From Rhizobium sp. Root1334 (GTDB lineage: Bacteria > Pseudomonadota > Alphaproteobacteria > Rhizobiales > Rhizobiaceae), in contig NZ_LMEY01000010.1 of assembly GCF_001426665.1 (NCBI RefSeq), positions 1 to 60,449 on the forward strand: DNA of 60,449 nt, given 5' to 3'. The translations under genes and the position numbers were made by a program. The notes under the pieces are model-generated. The model did no database searches, was not told where the DNA came from, and was given only the letters and a program-made list of their open reading frames with translations. Within the stretch, counting starts at the first letter, position 1; each line of letters opens with the position of its first letter. This document shows, piece after piece, positions 1 through 8,606 of the stretch.

Positions 1-311
1 AGGTGGCGAGGGAGGAAACCTTTGCGCCGCTGGCGCCGATTGTTTCCTTCAAGGACGAGGCAGACGTCATTGCCATGGCTAATGATAGCGAATTCGGTCT
101 CGCCTCGTATTTCTATGCCAAAGATATGGCTCGTATTTGGCGTGTTGCGGAAGCGCTTGAAGCTGGAATGGTCGGCGTCAATACCGGCATGATCGCCAAT
201 GAAATGGCGCCCTTTGGCGGCATCAAGCAGTCCGGCACCGGGCGCGAAGGATCGAAGTACGGCATAGAGGGCTTTCTGGAGTTGAAGTATGTTGCGCTCG
301 GGGGTCTCTGA
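1..311 (+). CDS. gabD: Succinate-semialdehyde dehydrogenase, C-terminal end (partial)
   Basis: This is the last 100 or so residues of an NAD(P)-dependent aldehyde dehydrogenase; the rest lies upstream of the window and the frame is open to base 3. The family oxidises succinate semialdehyde to succinate at the end of the GABA shunt. Visible hallmarks are the ALDH C-terminal [10 protein letters not shown] block, the [10 protein letters not shown] segment, and the [19 protein letters not shown] ending with a LKYV tail, all typical of GabD. Other short-chain aldehyde dehydrogenases share these blocks, so the substrate is a family assignment. Confidence 0.88.
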   Translation, partial: VAREETFAPLAPIVSFKDEADVIAMANDSEFGLASYFYAKDMARIWRVAEALEAGMVGVNTGMIANEMAPFGGIKQSGTGREGSKYGIEGFLELKYVALGGL

Positions 312-766
312 CAGTCGGAAATAAACGTTCGATGACACCAGTGTTTCTGACCTCGCGCGTGCCACTCGTTTGGTTATTCGGCATGATTAATTCATGTTTG
401 CTATCTGCGCCGCGTCTTTTAAGCCCAATTGGATCGGAAGTCGTCGCCCGATGGCTCCCGATTTCACGTTGCTTTTAATCTGTTGGTTAAACAGATCCTC
501 CGGATACAACATACGCTACGCGACACGGAGCCGTTACTCTTCCGTTAACCAATAAGGAGCACGCTGGGGAAGTTGTCGGGCTTCCTTCGCCGACACCAAC
601 GTATGGATCATTTGAGCCTGGTCCACATGCCCCGTTCGTTATAGCGAACGGGGCATTATTTCGCCGCAGATTTTAATTCCAGCGCTGAAGAAATCGCCTC
701 GCGACCCCTATGAATCCGCGGGTTCTTGATCTTCGAATTGGCGCTAGTGTGTGTTCCAATTTGAGG
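312..766. other. Intergenic region with structured RNA potential
   Basis: About 450 bases without a convincing protein gene. It holds a hairpin at 478-496 (ATCTGTT, five-base loop, AACAGAT), a second at 574-595 (TGTCGG/CCGACA), and a strong terminator at 629-661. The layout fits a small RNA gene ending at the terminator, but no promoter is obvious. Confidence 0.4.
629..661 (+). terminator. Rho-independent terminator
   Basis: A perfect 10-bp stem (GCCCCGTTCG paired with CGAACGGGGC, 629-638 and 645-654) with a six-base loop is followed by ATTATTT. It ends either the gabD transcript, 320 bases upstream, or a separate small RNA. Confidence 0.75.
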
Positions 767-1057
767 ATGGAGCGAATGGGAATGCAGGATCAGACATTTG
801 TCGTGGACAGCGCATCTGAAGCCCTCGCGGCTCTTCAGATCCGTTTGGCGGCTCACTGCTCAAAACCGAATACCGATGCGAGTATCGCCTCAGCTATCCA
901 CATCGCCAGAGCAATGGTCGAGGAAGCGCTCCGGCCCTTGGAGCTTAATCCTTACGTTGGTCCGATCCTTGAAAACATTAAAGCCCACTGCGAGCATGAG
1001 CTCTTTCTGCGGCTTCGTACCAATCTGGCTACAATCTCGAAAGCACAGGCCCATTAA
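767..1057 (+). CDS. Hypothetical protein, 96 residues
   Basis: I do not recognise this family. The open frame begins at 710, but the ATG at 767 has a purine-rich GAGG directly upstream and gives a compact alpha-helical protein. The central part is Ala-rich and amphipathic (IHIARAMVEEALRPLEL); there is no signal peptide or membrane segment. A second ATG at 776 (MGMQDQ) is possible. It stands alone between the terminator at 629-661 and the photolyase operon, which reads the other way. Confidence 0.5.
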   Translation: MERMGMQDQTFVVDSASEALAALQIRLAAHCSKPNTDASIASAIHIARAMVEEALRPLELNPYVGPILENIKAHCEHELFLRLRTNLATISKAQAH

Positions 1058-1282
1058 GGCAGCTATTAGTCACCTAGAACTAAAGTAGGATTCTAACCCC
1101 CTTGGCTACGAGACCTTCTCGGACCTGCCGAGCGGTTGCCGAGGTTCATGAACAGCTCTACAATTCCAGGCGTCTTCGCTCGGCGCTCAGCTGTCGATCA
1201 CCAGAAGAATTTGAAACCAAACTGCCCGGCGGGCGGCATAGTTTGATGCGCCTCCCTGGTCCAGCCTGAGGGGTTAACTCAA

Positions 1283-1453
1283 CTACCGGGTCAGTTCTCG
1301 GTGGCAATCGACACTCTGAATGCTCTTCGAGTGACGGCAACGGTCCGAGCAGAATTTGACATCATTCCAGTTTTTTGCCCACTTCCGCCGCCACGTAAAG
1401 GACAAGCCGCAGGATGCGCATTTCTTCGTCGGCAGCTCAGATTTCTTGATCAT
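1283..1453 (-). CDS. DUF2256 small zinc-ribbon-like protein
   Basis: A 56-residue protein missed by coarse gene calling because a longer frame overlaps it. It begins [16 protein letters not shown] and carries a CxxC and a CxxxC pair (KKCASCG, KFCSDRC) with the WRRKW stretch between them, the DUF2256 signature. It lies 52 bases downstream of phrB on the same strand. DUF2256 genes are commonly next to, or fused with, Fe-S photolyases. Its function is unknown; the four cysteines suggest zinc or an iron-sulfur cluster. Confidence 0.85.
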   Translation of the reverse strand: MIKKSELPTKKCASCGLSFTWRRKWAKNWNDVKFCSDRCRHSKSIQSVDCHRELTR

Positions 1454-1505
1454 CTTCGGCACAGATGCGTCGCTCCTGGTGAAATCCGTAACGTCCAATG
1501 CCTTT

Positions 1506-3074
1506 TCAAATCCGTTCACCGTCATCCAGTTTCTGCAGGAACGCTGAAGCGCTGTCGCGGTAGGACTGCTTCTTATCGGGATCCATGCGCTGCCACGAGG
1601 AGAAGACCTGGGAGAGACGATGATTTTTCGACAGATTTCCGGCATTGCGATCGATGAAGTTCCAATACAGTGAATTGAGCGGGCAGGCCTCCTCGCCTGT
1701 CTTTTTCGAGACGTCGTATCTGCAGCCATCACAGTAGTTCGACATGCGTGAGATATAGGCACCGCTTGCGGCATAGGGTTTGGATGCCATGAAACCGCCA
1801 TCGGCGAACTGGCTCATGCCGATGACGTTTGGGAGCTCCACCCATTCGAAGGCGTCTGCGTAAACGGCCAGATACCACTTGTGGAGAGCGTGGGGGTCGA
1901 GACCCGCAAGCATTGCGAAATTTCCGACCACCATAAGGCGCTGAATATGGTGTGCATAAGCATGGGTAATTGTCTGCGTAATCACCGATGAAACGCAGGA
2001 CATATCGGTATCACCGGTCCAGAAAAACTCTGGCAGCGGTCTGTGCGCATCGAAGACGTTGCTGTTTTCATAGCCCGGCATTTTCAGCCAGTAGATGCCG
2101 CGAATATATTCGCGCCACCCGATGATCTGCCGGATGAAACCCTCAACGCCGTTGAGCGGCGCTTGTCCATCAAGATAGGCGCGTTCCACTGCCCGGCATA
2201 GCGCCAGCGGATCAAGAAGGCCAATGTTAATATAGAAGGACAAAAGCGCATGGTTGAGGAATGGCTCTTCCGTCAACATCGCGTCCTGGGTTTCGCCGAA
2301 GTTCGGTAGAAAGTCCCTGATAAACGCGTCCGCAGCTTTTTCCGCGTCGGCACGGGTCACCGCAAAAGAGAAATGAGCCGTCGAACCCATATTCCCTGGA
2401 AAAGCGCTTTCAACGAGGTCGAGGACATCCCTTGTCAATGCATCCGGCGCGAAACCAGGATGCTTTGGGCGAAAAAGGTCCGGCTTGGCAGGCTTGCGAT
2501 TGTCCGCGTCAAAGTTCCATCGTCCGCTCTCCGGATCTTTTCCATTCATCAGCAGACCCGTACGGCGGCGCATGTCCCGGTAAAAATATTCCATCGTCAG
2601 AGAGCGGCGGTGCTGCGCCCAGGCTTGAAACTCTGCTTTCGAACACAAGAACCGGGTGTCGCTGCGAATTTCGACCGGGAGATCGAGAGATGATTGCCAT
2701 GCTTTCATGGCGTGGAGGACCCGCCATTCTGAGGCTTCGGTGACAACGATGCGTTGTGGTAAGTTAGCGGCAACAGAGCGCGCAAGCTCACCGCTGAACG
2801 AACCGGAATTGTCAGGAGCGTTTAATTGGGTATATCGGACGTCAAAGCCTTTCCCCCGGACCTCCAGCGCGAAATGCCGCATGGCCGAGAAAATCAAGGC
2901 CATTTTCAGCTTGTGATGATGCACATAGGTTGCCTCCTCGATCACCTCGCACATCAAGATAACGTCCAGTTCGGGATCAGCATTTTCCAGGCTGGATAGT
3001 GACAGCGAAAGCTGGTCGCCGAGAATGAAGATGAGATTTCGGACCGGTTTCACGGCGATTTGCCTGCTTATCAT
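1506..3074 (-). CDS. phrB: Fe-S bacterial cryptochrome/(6-4) photolyase, PhrB type
   Basis: A 522-residue DNA photolyase-related protein. Members use light and FAD to repair UV (6-4) photoproducts; Agrobacterium PhrB also binds a ribityllumazine antenna and a [4Fe-4S] cluster. The N-terminal antenna domain (FILGDQLS, residues 17-23) is followed by the FAD-binding helical domain ([13 protein letters not shown], about 317-329). Cysteines at 360, 448, 451 and 464 have the same 88/3/13 spacing as the four cluster ligands of A. fabrum PhrB, so the cluster should be present. It is probably the fourth gene of the folE-SDR-regulator-phrB-DUF2256 operon, 106 bases after the regulator. Confidence 0.93.
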   Translation of the reverse strand: MISRQIAVKPVRNLIFILGDQLSLSLSSLENADPELDVILMCEVIEEATYVHHHKLKMALIFSAMRHFALEVRGKGFDVRYTQLNAPDNSGSFSGELARSVAANLPQRIVVTEASEWRVLHAMKAWQSSLDLPVEIRSDTRFLCSKAEFQAWAQHRRSLTMEYFYRDMRRRTGLLMNGKDPESGRWNFDADNRKPAKPDLFRPKHPGFAPDALTRDVLDLVESAFPGNMGSTAHFSFAVTRADAEKAADAFIRDFLPNFGETQDAMLTEEPFLNHALLSFYINIGLLDPLALCRAVERAYLDGQAPLNGVEGFIRQIIGWREYIRGIYWLKMPGYENSNVFDAHRPLPEFFWTGDTDMSCVSSVITQTITHAYAHHIQRLMVVGNFAMLAGLDPHALHKWYLAVYADAFEWVELPNVIGMSQFADGGFMASKPYAASGAYISRMSNYCDGCRYDVSKKTGEEACPLNSLYWNFIDRNAGNLSKNHRLSQVFSSWQRMDPDKKQSYRDSASAFLQKLDDGERI

Positions 3075-3180
3075 TGTTCATCGCAGCTCATTCAAAGGAA
3101 GCGATGATGGAAATAAAAGGTCGGCTCGCACAGCATTGTCCCGCCGGGCCCAGACTTCAGGATAACCAAGGTGAAAAATA

Positions 3181-3792
3181 CTAAGGTGTCACCCCACCAT
3201 AAGTCCGGGCATCAGGGGCGGCACGTGCGCGGGCCAATATACGCTGCAGCGTCCGTCGATGCATGTTGAGAAGGCGAGCAGACTCGGACACGTTGTTTCC
3301 TGTTTTTCTGAACACACTGAGGATATGCTCCGAACGTACCATGTTCGGCTCTTTGAGGGTGCATGCCGCGCGGGATTTCGCCCAGTCGGTTATGCCAAGG
3401 ACCTCAAGGATTTCATCTGCATCGGCAGGCTTGCTGAGAAACTCGGTGACACCCAGCTTGACTGCAGCGACAGCCGTCGAGACATTTCCATATCCGGTGA
3501 GCATCAACGTTTTTGTATCTGCAGAGATAGCCTTTACGGCCTCTACGATTGTCAGTCCGTTCTGCTGCCCAATACGGAGGTCGGTAATGACAATGTGCAG
3601 TTGGCAGGAGCTTATGATGGCAAGAGCCTCTTCCGCCGTGCCACATACCAACACATTGAAGCCTCGTTCTGTGAACGCCTTGCCCAGCCTTTGTCCAAAT
3701 ACACAGTCGTCATCTACAATCAGGATGGATCGTGTTTTGGAAAGGGCAATGGTTTCCGTTGCGGCATTGATCTTTTGTGCATCATCGCTCAC
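3181..3792 (-). CDS. RegA/ActR/PrrA-family redox response regulator
   Basis: A 203-residue regulator with a receiver domain (VDDD at 27-30, phospho-acceptor Asp71 in VITDLR, Lys121 in LSKPAD) and a short Fis-type helix-turn-helix (ESARLLNMHRRTLQRIL), the RegA/ActR layout. The start is a GTG at 3792, chosen because AAGGAG sits six bases upstream; the open frame runs 32 codons further with no comparable site. No RegB-like kinase is adjacent. It sits between the SDR gene and phrB in the ECF-promoter operon, which suggests a redox or light regulator made on demand. It may be a paralogue of a housekeeping ActR elsewhere. Confidence 0.85.
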   Translation of the reverse strand: MSDDAQKINAATETIALSKTRSILIVDDDCVFGQRLGKAFTERGFNVLVCGTAEEALAIISSCQLHIVITDLRIGQQNGLTIVEAVKAISADTKTLMLTGYGNVSTAVAAVKLGVTEFLSKPADADEILEVLGITDWAKSRAACTLKEPNMVRSEHILSVFRKTGNNVSESARLLNMHRRTLQRILARARAAPDARTYGGVTP

Positions 3793-3912
3793 GACCGTCT
3801 CCTTTTGACCGGGATCAACACGGTATACGTAAGGATTCAGCACCAGATGCAGGGGCCGGATGTTTTCTGCTGCCCAATTTATCAGCATGTCCCGATGCGT
3901 GCGACGCTGCGG

Positions 3913-4620
3913 CTACCAGAGAATAGACGTTCCGTCATAGGCGTAGAACTTTCCAGTGTCACCAGGCTTTAATCCGTCAAGCATGCGCAGGATGCGGCTT
4001 GCAGCTTCATCAGGCTCCGACCTTGCGTGACCGGCAGAGAACGGCTCCGACAGGGAGGTGGATACTGTTCCTGGATGCACTGCGACGATCAGTGATGATG
4101 GGTTCGTCCTGGAAATCTCAATCGCGGCCGTGTGGACGATCTGGTTAAGCGCAGCCTTCGAAGAGCGGTACGAGATCCATCCTCCCAGAGCGTTGTCGCC
4201 GATCGATCCGACCCGCGCCGACAGAAGCGCAAGAATGACGCGCTTCTTTTTAGAGAGCAACGGTACGAAGTGTTTCAGAACGAGGGCAGGTCCCACGGCA
4301 TTGACCGCAAATTGGGCCATCATCGACGCCTGCGATATCTGCCGTATCGATTTCTCGGGCCCGACGCCGTCGATGGTCAGCGCACCTGTCGCGCAGAAGA
4401 TGAGGTCAAACTCCTCCGCCTTGAGCGCTTCTGCTGCACGATGCATGGAATTCTCATCAGTTACATCAAACCCGTCCTCGCGCCTCGATAGACGGACGAA
4501 CTTGCCGCAGTTGCCGTCCATATCTAGCTTCCGCGCCATCGCACTTCCGATACCGCCACTGGCTCCGATCACTAAGGCGGAATACCCGGCTGCCAAAGAA
4601 GTCATCAACGGGTCTTTCAT
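3913..4620 (-). CDS. Short-chain dehydrogenase/reductase, C-factor-like
   Basis: A 235-residue NAD(P)-dependent SDR. It has the dinucleotide motif GASGGIG (19-25), a catalytic Tyr151-x3-Lys155 (YRSSK) and Ser134 in the expected place. The start is fixed by AAGGAGG just upstream of the ATG at 4620; the open frame extends 31 codons further and overlaps the end of folE. It follows folE by about 40 bases, so a role in reducing a pterin made by the GTP cyclohydrolase is possible but only inferred. Close relatives are often named after C-signal factors without proven substrate. Confidence 0.82.
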   Translation of the reverse strand: MKDPLMTSLAAGYSALVIGASGGIGSAMARKLDMDGNCGKFVRLSRREDGFDVTDENSMHRAAEALKAEEFDLIFCATGALTIDGVGPEKSIRQISQASMMAQFAVNAVGPALVLKHFVPLLSKKKRVILALLSARVGSIGDNALGGWISYRSSKAALNQIVHTAAIEISRTNPSSLIVAVHPGTVSTSLSEPFSAGHARSEPDEAASRILRMLDGLKPGDTGKFYAYDGTSILW

Positions 4621-4660
4621 TGACACCTCCTTGGTTGCTAGGGTTGGCGAACGACGGCCT

Positions 4661-5269
4661 CTATCCACGGGCGAGCATAATGAACCGCGCCTGATCCGTA
4701 GCGGACGTCTCAAACAGTCCGGTGAACGTGGTTGTCAGCGTCTTTGCCCCTTGCTTGCCGATGCCCCGCATGGCCATGCACATGTGCTCGGCCTCGATCA
4801 TCACCGCGACACCCTTCGGTCTCAAACTTTCATCGAGCGAATGGGCAATCTGGGCGGTCATGGTCTCCTGGGTCTGCAGGCGGCGGGCGTAGAGATCGAC
4901 CAACCGTGCCATCTTAGACAGCCCAAGCACGCCGTGGTCTGGGATGTATGCGATATGTGCAATCCCATGAAACGGGACCATGTGGTGCTCACAGTGGGAA
5001 TGGAACGGGATGTCCCGGACGATCACCATGTCCTTATATCCGGCTACATCCGAAAACGTCTTCGACAGCACGTCCTCTGGAGCCATGTCGTAGCCGGCGA
5101 ACAATTCGCGGTAGGCTTTCGCGACACGCTTGGGCGTATCGAGCAGACCTTCGCGTGAGGGATCGTCGCCAGCCCAGCGGATCAGCGTGCGCACCGCGGC
5201 CTCCGCTTCCTGCTGTGTCGGGTGTTCAAGTGCAGGAAAAAGGGCGGCCTCCGTGACGATCGCATCCAT
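4661..5269 (-). CDS. folE: GTP cyclohydrolase I (FolE)
   Basis: A 202-residue type I GTP cyclohydrolase, which converts GTP to 7,8-dihydroneopterin triphosphate, the first step of folate and pterin synthesis. The [12 protein letters not shown] motif supplies Cys93, His95 and His96; Cys164 in EHMCMAMRG is the third zinc ligand. The ATG at 5269 has GGAG eight bases upstream. It heads the minus-strand operon and has an ECF-type promoter at 5302-5329. Its place with a photolyase, SDR and redox regulator suggests a stress-induced pterin supply (photolyase cofactor or antioxidant) rather than housekeeping folate; whether a second folE exists elsewhere cannot be seen. Confidence 0.92.
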   Translation of the reverse strand: MDAIVTEAALFPALEHPTQQEAEAAVRTLIRWAGDDPSREGLLDTPKRVAKAYRELFAGYDMAPEDVLSKTFSDVAGYKDMVIVRDIPFHSHCEHHMVPFHGIAHIAYIPDHGVLGLSKMARLVDLYARRLQTQETMTAQIAHSLDESLRPKGVAVMIEAEHMCMAMRGIGKQGAKTLTTTFTGLFETSATDQARFIMLARG

Positions 5270-5301
5270 GAGAGATACTCCAGATATGGTTAAACGACAG
5301 G

Positions 5302-5329
5302 GATACGGGCACTTTCAAAGTTCAGATCA
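5302..5329 (-). promoter_or_regulatory. Predicted ECF sigma (ChrR-controlled type) promoter for folE operon
   Basis: Read on the minus strand: TGATCT (5329-5324), 16-base spacer, CGTATC (5307-5302). This resembles the promoters used by RpoE/ChrR-type (ECF11) sigma factors and mirrors the element at 5361-5388. The predicted start of transcription is about 25 bases upstream of the folE ATG. Confidence 0.75.
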
Positions 5330-5360
5330 AAAATTCCAGGTTGGGATGCCGTGATCGTTT

Positions 5361-5388
5361 TGATCTGCTTCTGCGCGGGTTTCGTATT
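5361..5388 (+). promoter_or_regulatory. Predicted ECF sigma promoter for the plus-strand operon
   Basis: TGATCT (5361-5366), 16-base spacer, CGTATT (5383-5388), with the same spacing as the divergent copy 32 bases away. The TTG start of the next gene lies at 5415, leaving a short leader containing AAAGGG. Confidence 0.75.
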
Positions 5389-5414
5389 GTTGGCAATCTT
5401 AAAGGGTTATTCGC

Positions 5415-6059
5415 TTGTCTCGCAGCATTGCCATTGTAGGAAACGGTTCGTTCGCTCCATCCGATGCAAGCGCGATCGATAAGTGTGACGTTGTTATCCG
5501 CTTCAACGATTGTCGTTCAGTTGGTGGCGGTGGATTGCGTACAGACGTGATCGCCGTCTGTAATACGGGGCGACCCGCAAAGTCGATGATCCGACAGCGC
5601 TCCTGGCGCGAGCACCCCGCGATATTACAGGCTTCCGCTCTTTGGTGCGTTCGAGATGGGGCGAGGTTCGCTGAGCTGGAATCGCTATTGACCGGTCAGT
5701 ATCCGGTACTGGATGACTTTTGCGAGGATTTCACAGCTGAGTTCGCGAGCTTCGCCGCTGAAACCGAGAAGGCATTCACAGCGATACCGCGCCTCTACCA
5801 TGATCGACTTGACAGAGAACTGCAGGCTCTCACGTCTGAAAGCTATATCGTGCCCAGCTCAGGCCTGATGGCAATCACATATGTGATCGGTGAAGTCGCC
5901 GCCGCTGGAGACATCGTGATGCTGGCTGGCTTCGGCCACCAGGGATGGAACGGACATCCGTTCGATGCCGAGCGTGACCTGATTAAAAGTTACGTCGCCC
6001 GAGGACAGCTGCACAGGCTGCACCCATTTGGCAAGCGAGCGCGGCAACTGCAGGGTTGA
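5415..6059 (+). CDS. GT29 (sialyltransferase)-like protein
   Basis: A 214-residue protein with a TTG start, AAAGGG eight bases upstream. It opens with IAIVGNGSFA followed by IDKCDVVIRFND, closely resembling sialylmotif L of glycosyltransferase family 29; the later VPSSGLMAITYVI and VMLAGFGHQGW match the motif S region. Rhizobial homologues are often labelled urease operon accessory protein, which is a position-based name. There is no signal peptide or membrane anchor, so it would act in the cytoplasm. It is the first gene after the ECF promoter, followed by an FAD oxidoreductase. Donor and acceptor are unknown. Confidence 0.65.
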   Translation: MSRSIAIVGNGSFAPSDASAIDKCDVVIRFNDCRSVGGGGLRTDVIAVCNTGRPAKSMIRQRSWREHPAILQASALWCVRDGARFAELESLLTGQYPVLDDFCEDFTAEFASFAAETEKAFTAIPRLYHDRLDRELQALTSESYIVPSSGLMAITYVIGEVAAAGDIVMLAGFGHQGWNGHPFDAERDLIKSYVARGQLHRLHPFGKRARQLQG

Positions 6060-6117
6060 CGTCCCGTTTTCGTCATCGATACGCAGTTCAGGCAACCTCA
6101 TCCAGAATGGACCCGTT

Positions 6118-7113
6118 ATGGTAAAGCGACCGAGAATTGGGATTATTGGCGCGGGGATGGCGGGACTGACGGTCGCGCGAGCGTTGTCGTCTATCGCCGA
6201 TATCGGCGTTTTCGAAAAGAGCCGGGGTGTCGGAGGCCGGATGGCAACCCGACGGATTGACGAGGTCTCCTTCGATCATGGCGCGCAGTATTTTACCATC
6301 AGGAGCGACCGTTTCCACGATTCACTGAAGGCTGGTCAGGCCGACGGCGTCATTCAGTCCTGGAACGGTGAAGTGGTTTCGTTGAGCAGGGATGGACTGT
6401 CGCAACGGTTCCAGCCTGCCACACCGAGATATGCCGGCGTGCCGTCGATGAACGCGTTGCCCAAGGCAATGGCCATCGGTCTTGATGTCCGTGTCGACGA
6501 GCAGGTCGCCAAGATCACCGGAGACCCTGGACGATGGTTCCTTCATATTGCGGATCGGCGCGAGGGGCCGTTCGACTGGGTTTTCGCCACCGCACCAGCA
6601 CCTCAGTCTTCAGCCGTTCTTCCATCCCGCTTCGCACACCATGACATGCTCGGTGCCGTCGAGATGAGCGCATGCTTCACGCTGATGATCAGGCTGGACT
6701 ACGATGGCAGCATTCCCTTCGTGGCCGCTCGTATCGACGACCCAGTCATCGACTGGATTTCCCGGAACAACACCAAACCGGGCCGGTCGGAGGCACCCTG
6801 CCTGGTCGTGAACTCGAATTCCATGTGGGCCGATGCCAACACCGACAAGCCGCTCGACACTATCCGTCAAAAGATGATTGAGGCGGTGCGTCGCTATATC
6901 CCGGTCGCGCCGTCAGAAGCGGATGCAGCGATGATCCATCGCTGGCGATATGCCAATGTTCAACGGCCTGCGGGAAGCGCCTATCTGATGGATCGGGCAT
7001 CGCAATTGGCCGCTTGCGGCGACTGGTGCATCGGGGGCCGCGTCGAAGCGGCCTTTCTGAGCGGGGCGGGTCTCGCGGACGCGCTGCGTGAGATTATCGA
7101 GGCATCGGAATGA
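6118..7113 (+). CDS. FAD-dependent amine oxidase/renalase-like oxidoreductase
   Basis: A 331-residue flavoprotein with the N-terminal dinucleotide motif IGIIGAGMAGL (7-17) and the FEKSRGVGGRMATRR segment that follows the second strand in renalase-like NAD(P)/FAD oxidoreductases. The C-terminal GRVEAAFLSGAGLADAL is the usual FAD-contact helix. The ATG at 6118 was chosen over the longer open frame (6028), which would overlap the preceding gene and lacks family sequence. It overlaps the next gene by ATGA. Similar flavoproteins occur in singlet-oxygen sigma regulons of other alphaproteobacteria; the substrate here is unknown. Confidence 0.85.
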   Translation: MVKRPRIGIIGAGMAGLTVARALSSIADIGVFEKSRGVGGRMATRRIDEVSFDHGAQYFTIRSDRFHDSLKAGQADGVIQSWNGEVVSLSRDGLSQRFQPATPRYAGVPSMNALPKAMAIGLDVRVDEQVAKITGDPGRWFLHIADRREGPFDWVFATAPAPQSSAVLPSRFAHHDMLGAVEMSACFTLMIRLDYDGSIPFVAARIDDPVIDWISRNNTKPGRSEAPCLVVNSNSMWADANTDKPLDTIRQKMIEAVRRYIPVAPSEADAAMIHRWRYANVQRPAGSAYLMDRASQLAACGDWCIGGRVEAAFLSGAGLADALREIIEASE

Positions 7114-7550
7114 ATGCCACACCGCGCACTATAGCGACTGCTCTGACCTATATGGGTGCGTTTCCCTTCTGGCTGCTGATGCTCGCCCCGGAAACCGTCC
7201 TGGGAGTGAATACCGCCTCAATCTTCCTGTCGTACGGCGCAATCATCAGCTCGTTCATGGCCGGGACGCTGTGGGGAACCGAGACCAGAGGCCGAGGCGA
7301 CCTGTTGATGATCGTGACGAGCAACGTGTTTGCGTTGATCGCCTTTGCGACCCTCGTGCTTGGCCTTTCAGTAACCGCCCTTTTCGTGCAGATGGTGCTG
7401 TTCGGGTTATTACTTATGGCCGATTACCGAACCGTTGCCGGACGCGACGATCAGCGCTGGTACTGGAAGCTTCGTCTGCGGGTGACTGTGATCGTAGCTT
7501 TTGCCTATTGCGTCATGCTGATGGACCGCGCCGTCTCTGCGAGTGGCTGA
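7110..7550 (+). CDS. DUF3429 integral membrane protein
   Basis: A 146-residue hydrophobic protein with four to five predicted membrane helices, including the SYGAIISSFMAGTLWG segment characteristic of DUF3429. Its ATG overlaps the stop of the FAD oxidoreductase (ATGA), showing translational coupling. Function is unknown. As the last gene of the ECF-promoted operon it may be a membrane component of the photo-oxidative response. Confidence 0.82.
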   Translation: MNATPRTIATALTYMGAFPFWLLMLAPETVLGVNTASIFLSYGAIISSFMAGTLWGTETRGRGDLLMIVTSNVFALIAFATLVLGLSVTALFVQMVLFGLLLMADYRTVAGRDDQRWYWKLRLRVTVIVAFAYCVMLMDRAVSASG

Positions 7551-7573
7551 GGGCAATCTCTGAAACCAGATTA

Positions 7574-7957
7574 TCAGCGGCGTTGCGCACGCCGGGATAG
7601 GGACTGGCGGATACGGTCGAGAACAAGGCGGTGTTCATATGGTTTCACAAGGGCGGGTCCCTCGTTGCAAAGACTTCCGGCCTCATCGACGGCCTTGTCA
7701 ATCGATCCCGCCAGGATGACCTCGACGTGCGGCATTTTCGACCTGATCCACGCCTGCAATTGAAAACCGCTTTTATCCGTCGTCATGTCGGCGAGAACAA
7801 TCCCGACCTTCAGGTCTCTGGAGACAAGAACCGCCTGCGCCTCCTTGCCATTTGCGGCCTCATGCACGACAAAGCCGCATTCCCGCAGGTATTCGGCCAG
7901 AGGGTGCCGCAAAAGGATGTCGCCCTCGACAAGGAGAACGGTTTCGGCTGACGGCAT
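7574..7957 (-). CDS. Single-domain response regulator (receiver)
   Basis: A 127-residue receiver domain without an output domain. Acidic residues near the start (LLVEGD), a phospho-acceptor Asp in IVLADMTTDKSG and a Lys in ALVKPYE are visible. The ATG at 7957 overlaps the stop of the upstream regulator (TGATG), so the two are translated together. CheY-like proteins of this kind commonly pair with HWE kinases; one lies 2 kb away at 9879. Confidence 0.82.
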   Translation of the reverse strand: MPSAETVLLVEGDILLRHPLAEYLRECGFVVHEAANGKEAQAVLVSRDLKVGIVLADMTTDKSGFQLQAWIRSKMPHVEVILAGSIDKAVDEAGSLCNEGPALVKPYEHRLVLDRIRQSLSRRAQRR

Positions 7958-8358
7958 CAAGCTTCTCCCCTGGCCTTTTTCGCAGTCGCGACCAGCATGT
8001 CTATGGTGGCATCGAGATCGTATGGCTTCGGCAGTACGAGACCACTCCATTCGGTCCCGTCGTAGAAGGCAGATGTCACGATAACCGGGATATCAGGGTA
8101 GTGTTCGGCGACTTTCGACGCCAATTGAGCTCCTGTCAGGCTGCCCGGCATGCGGTGATCGGTAAAGACGACATCCACCTGGCCATCCTCCGCAACCAGA
8201 TAGTCCCAGGCCTCGTCAGCGGTGGCGGCGGAGATGACAAGCGTACCGCCAAGGTCTCGCAGACCGTCTGCCACCATAATGCGGATGAGGATTTCATCTT
8301 CCACGACGAGGATGCGAACTGCACCACTCGGAACGGTCTCCATATCGATTTCGATCAT
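7957..8358 (-). CDS. Single-domain response regulator (receiver)
   Basis: A 133-residue receiver protein with VVEDE near the start, the phospho-acceptor Asp in VVFTDHRMPG, a conserved Thr/Ser in IVTSAF and Lys in LPKPYD. The HRMPG form is typical of receivers linked to HWE/HisKA_2 kinases in rhizobia. The ATG at 8358 is preceded by a weak AGGGG; the open frame runs back to 8520, but that would cover the sigma promoter region. It is divergent from the ECF sigma gene and coupled to the second receiver. Confidence 0.83.
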   Translation of the reverse strand: MIEIDMETVPSGAVRILVVEDEILIRIMVADGLRDLGGTLVISAATADEAWDYLVAEDGQVDVVFTDHRMPGSLTGAQLASKVAEHYPDIPVIVTSAFYDGTEWSGLVLPKPYDLDATIDMLVATAKKARGEA

Positions 8359-8474
8359 TGTCAGCCCCTGAGGTCGCCCGAAACTCGTAAGCAGCCGAAA
8401 AGGTTCCAACGAAAAAAGAGAATTGTCCGATATGCCTCTGGTTTCATCCCGAATCGTACATTTTCGAGCACTAC

Positions 8475-8501
8475 TGATCCGCACTGCAAAACTCGCGTAT
8501 A
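8475..8501 (+). promoter_or_regulatory. Predicted autoregulatory ECF promoter of rpoE-chrR
   Basis: TGATCC (8475-8480), 15-base spacer, CGTATA (8496-8501). It is the same element seen twice at 5302-5388, one base shorter in the spacer, and suggests the sigma factor controls its own gene. It supports the downstream ATG at 8607 as the true start, since the ATG at 8508 would begin about at the transcription start. Confidence 0.68.
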
Positions 8502-8606
8502 AAGGCCATGAAGACATCAACGCCCGTTCAATCCGTCTCTGTCGAACGTCCGGAGGCTGGCAACGTAGTCAAGCTCCCGACAGCCTTCGACGGAGGAAGC
8601 CGAACC

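Noticed and set aside
4058..5158. Long 366-codon plus-strand open frame
   Set aside because: It spans the opposite strand of the SDR and folE genes, both of which show clear family motifs.
8359..8420. GGAAC element upstream of the receiver gene as an EcfG (general stress) promoter
   Set aside because: The -10 part (CGAGTT after 15 bases) does not match the CGTT consensus and spacing well enough.
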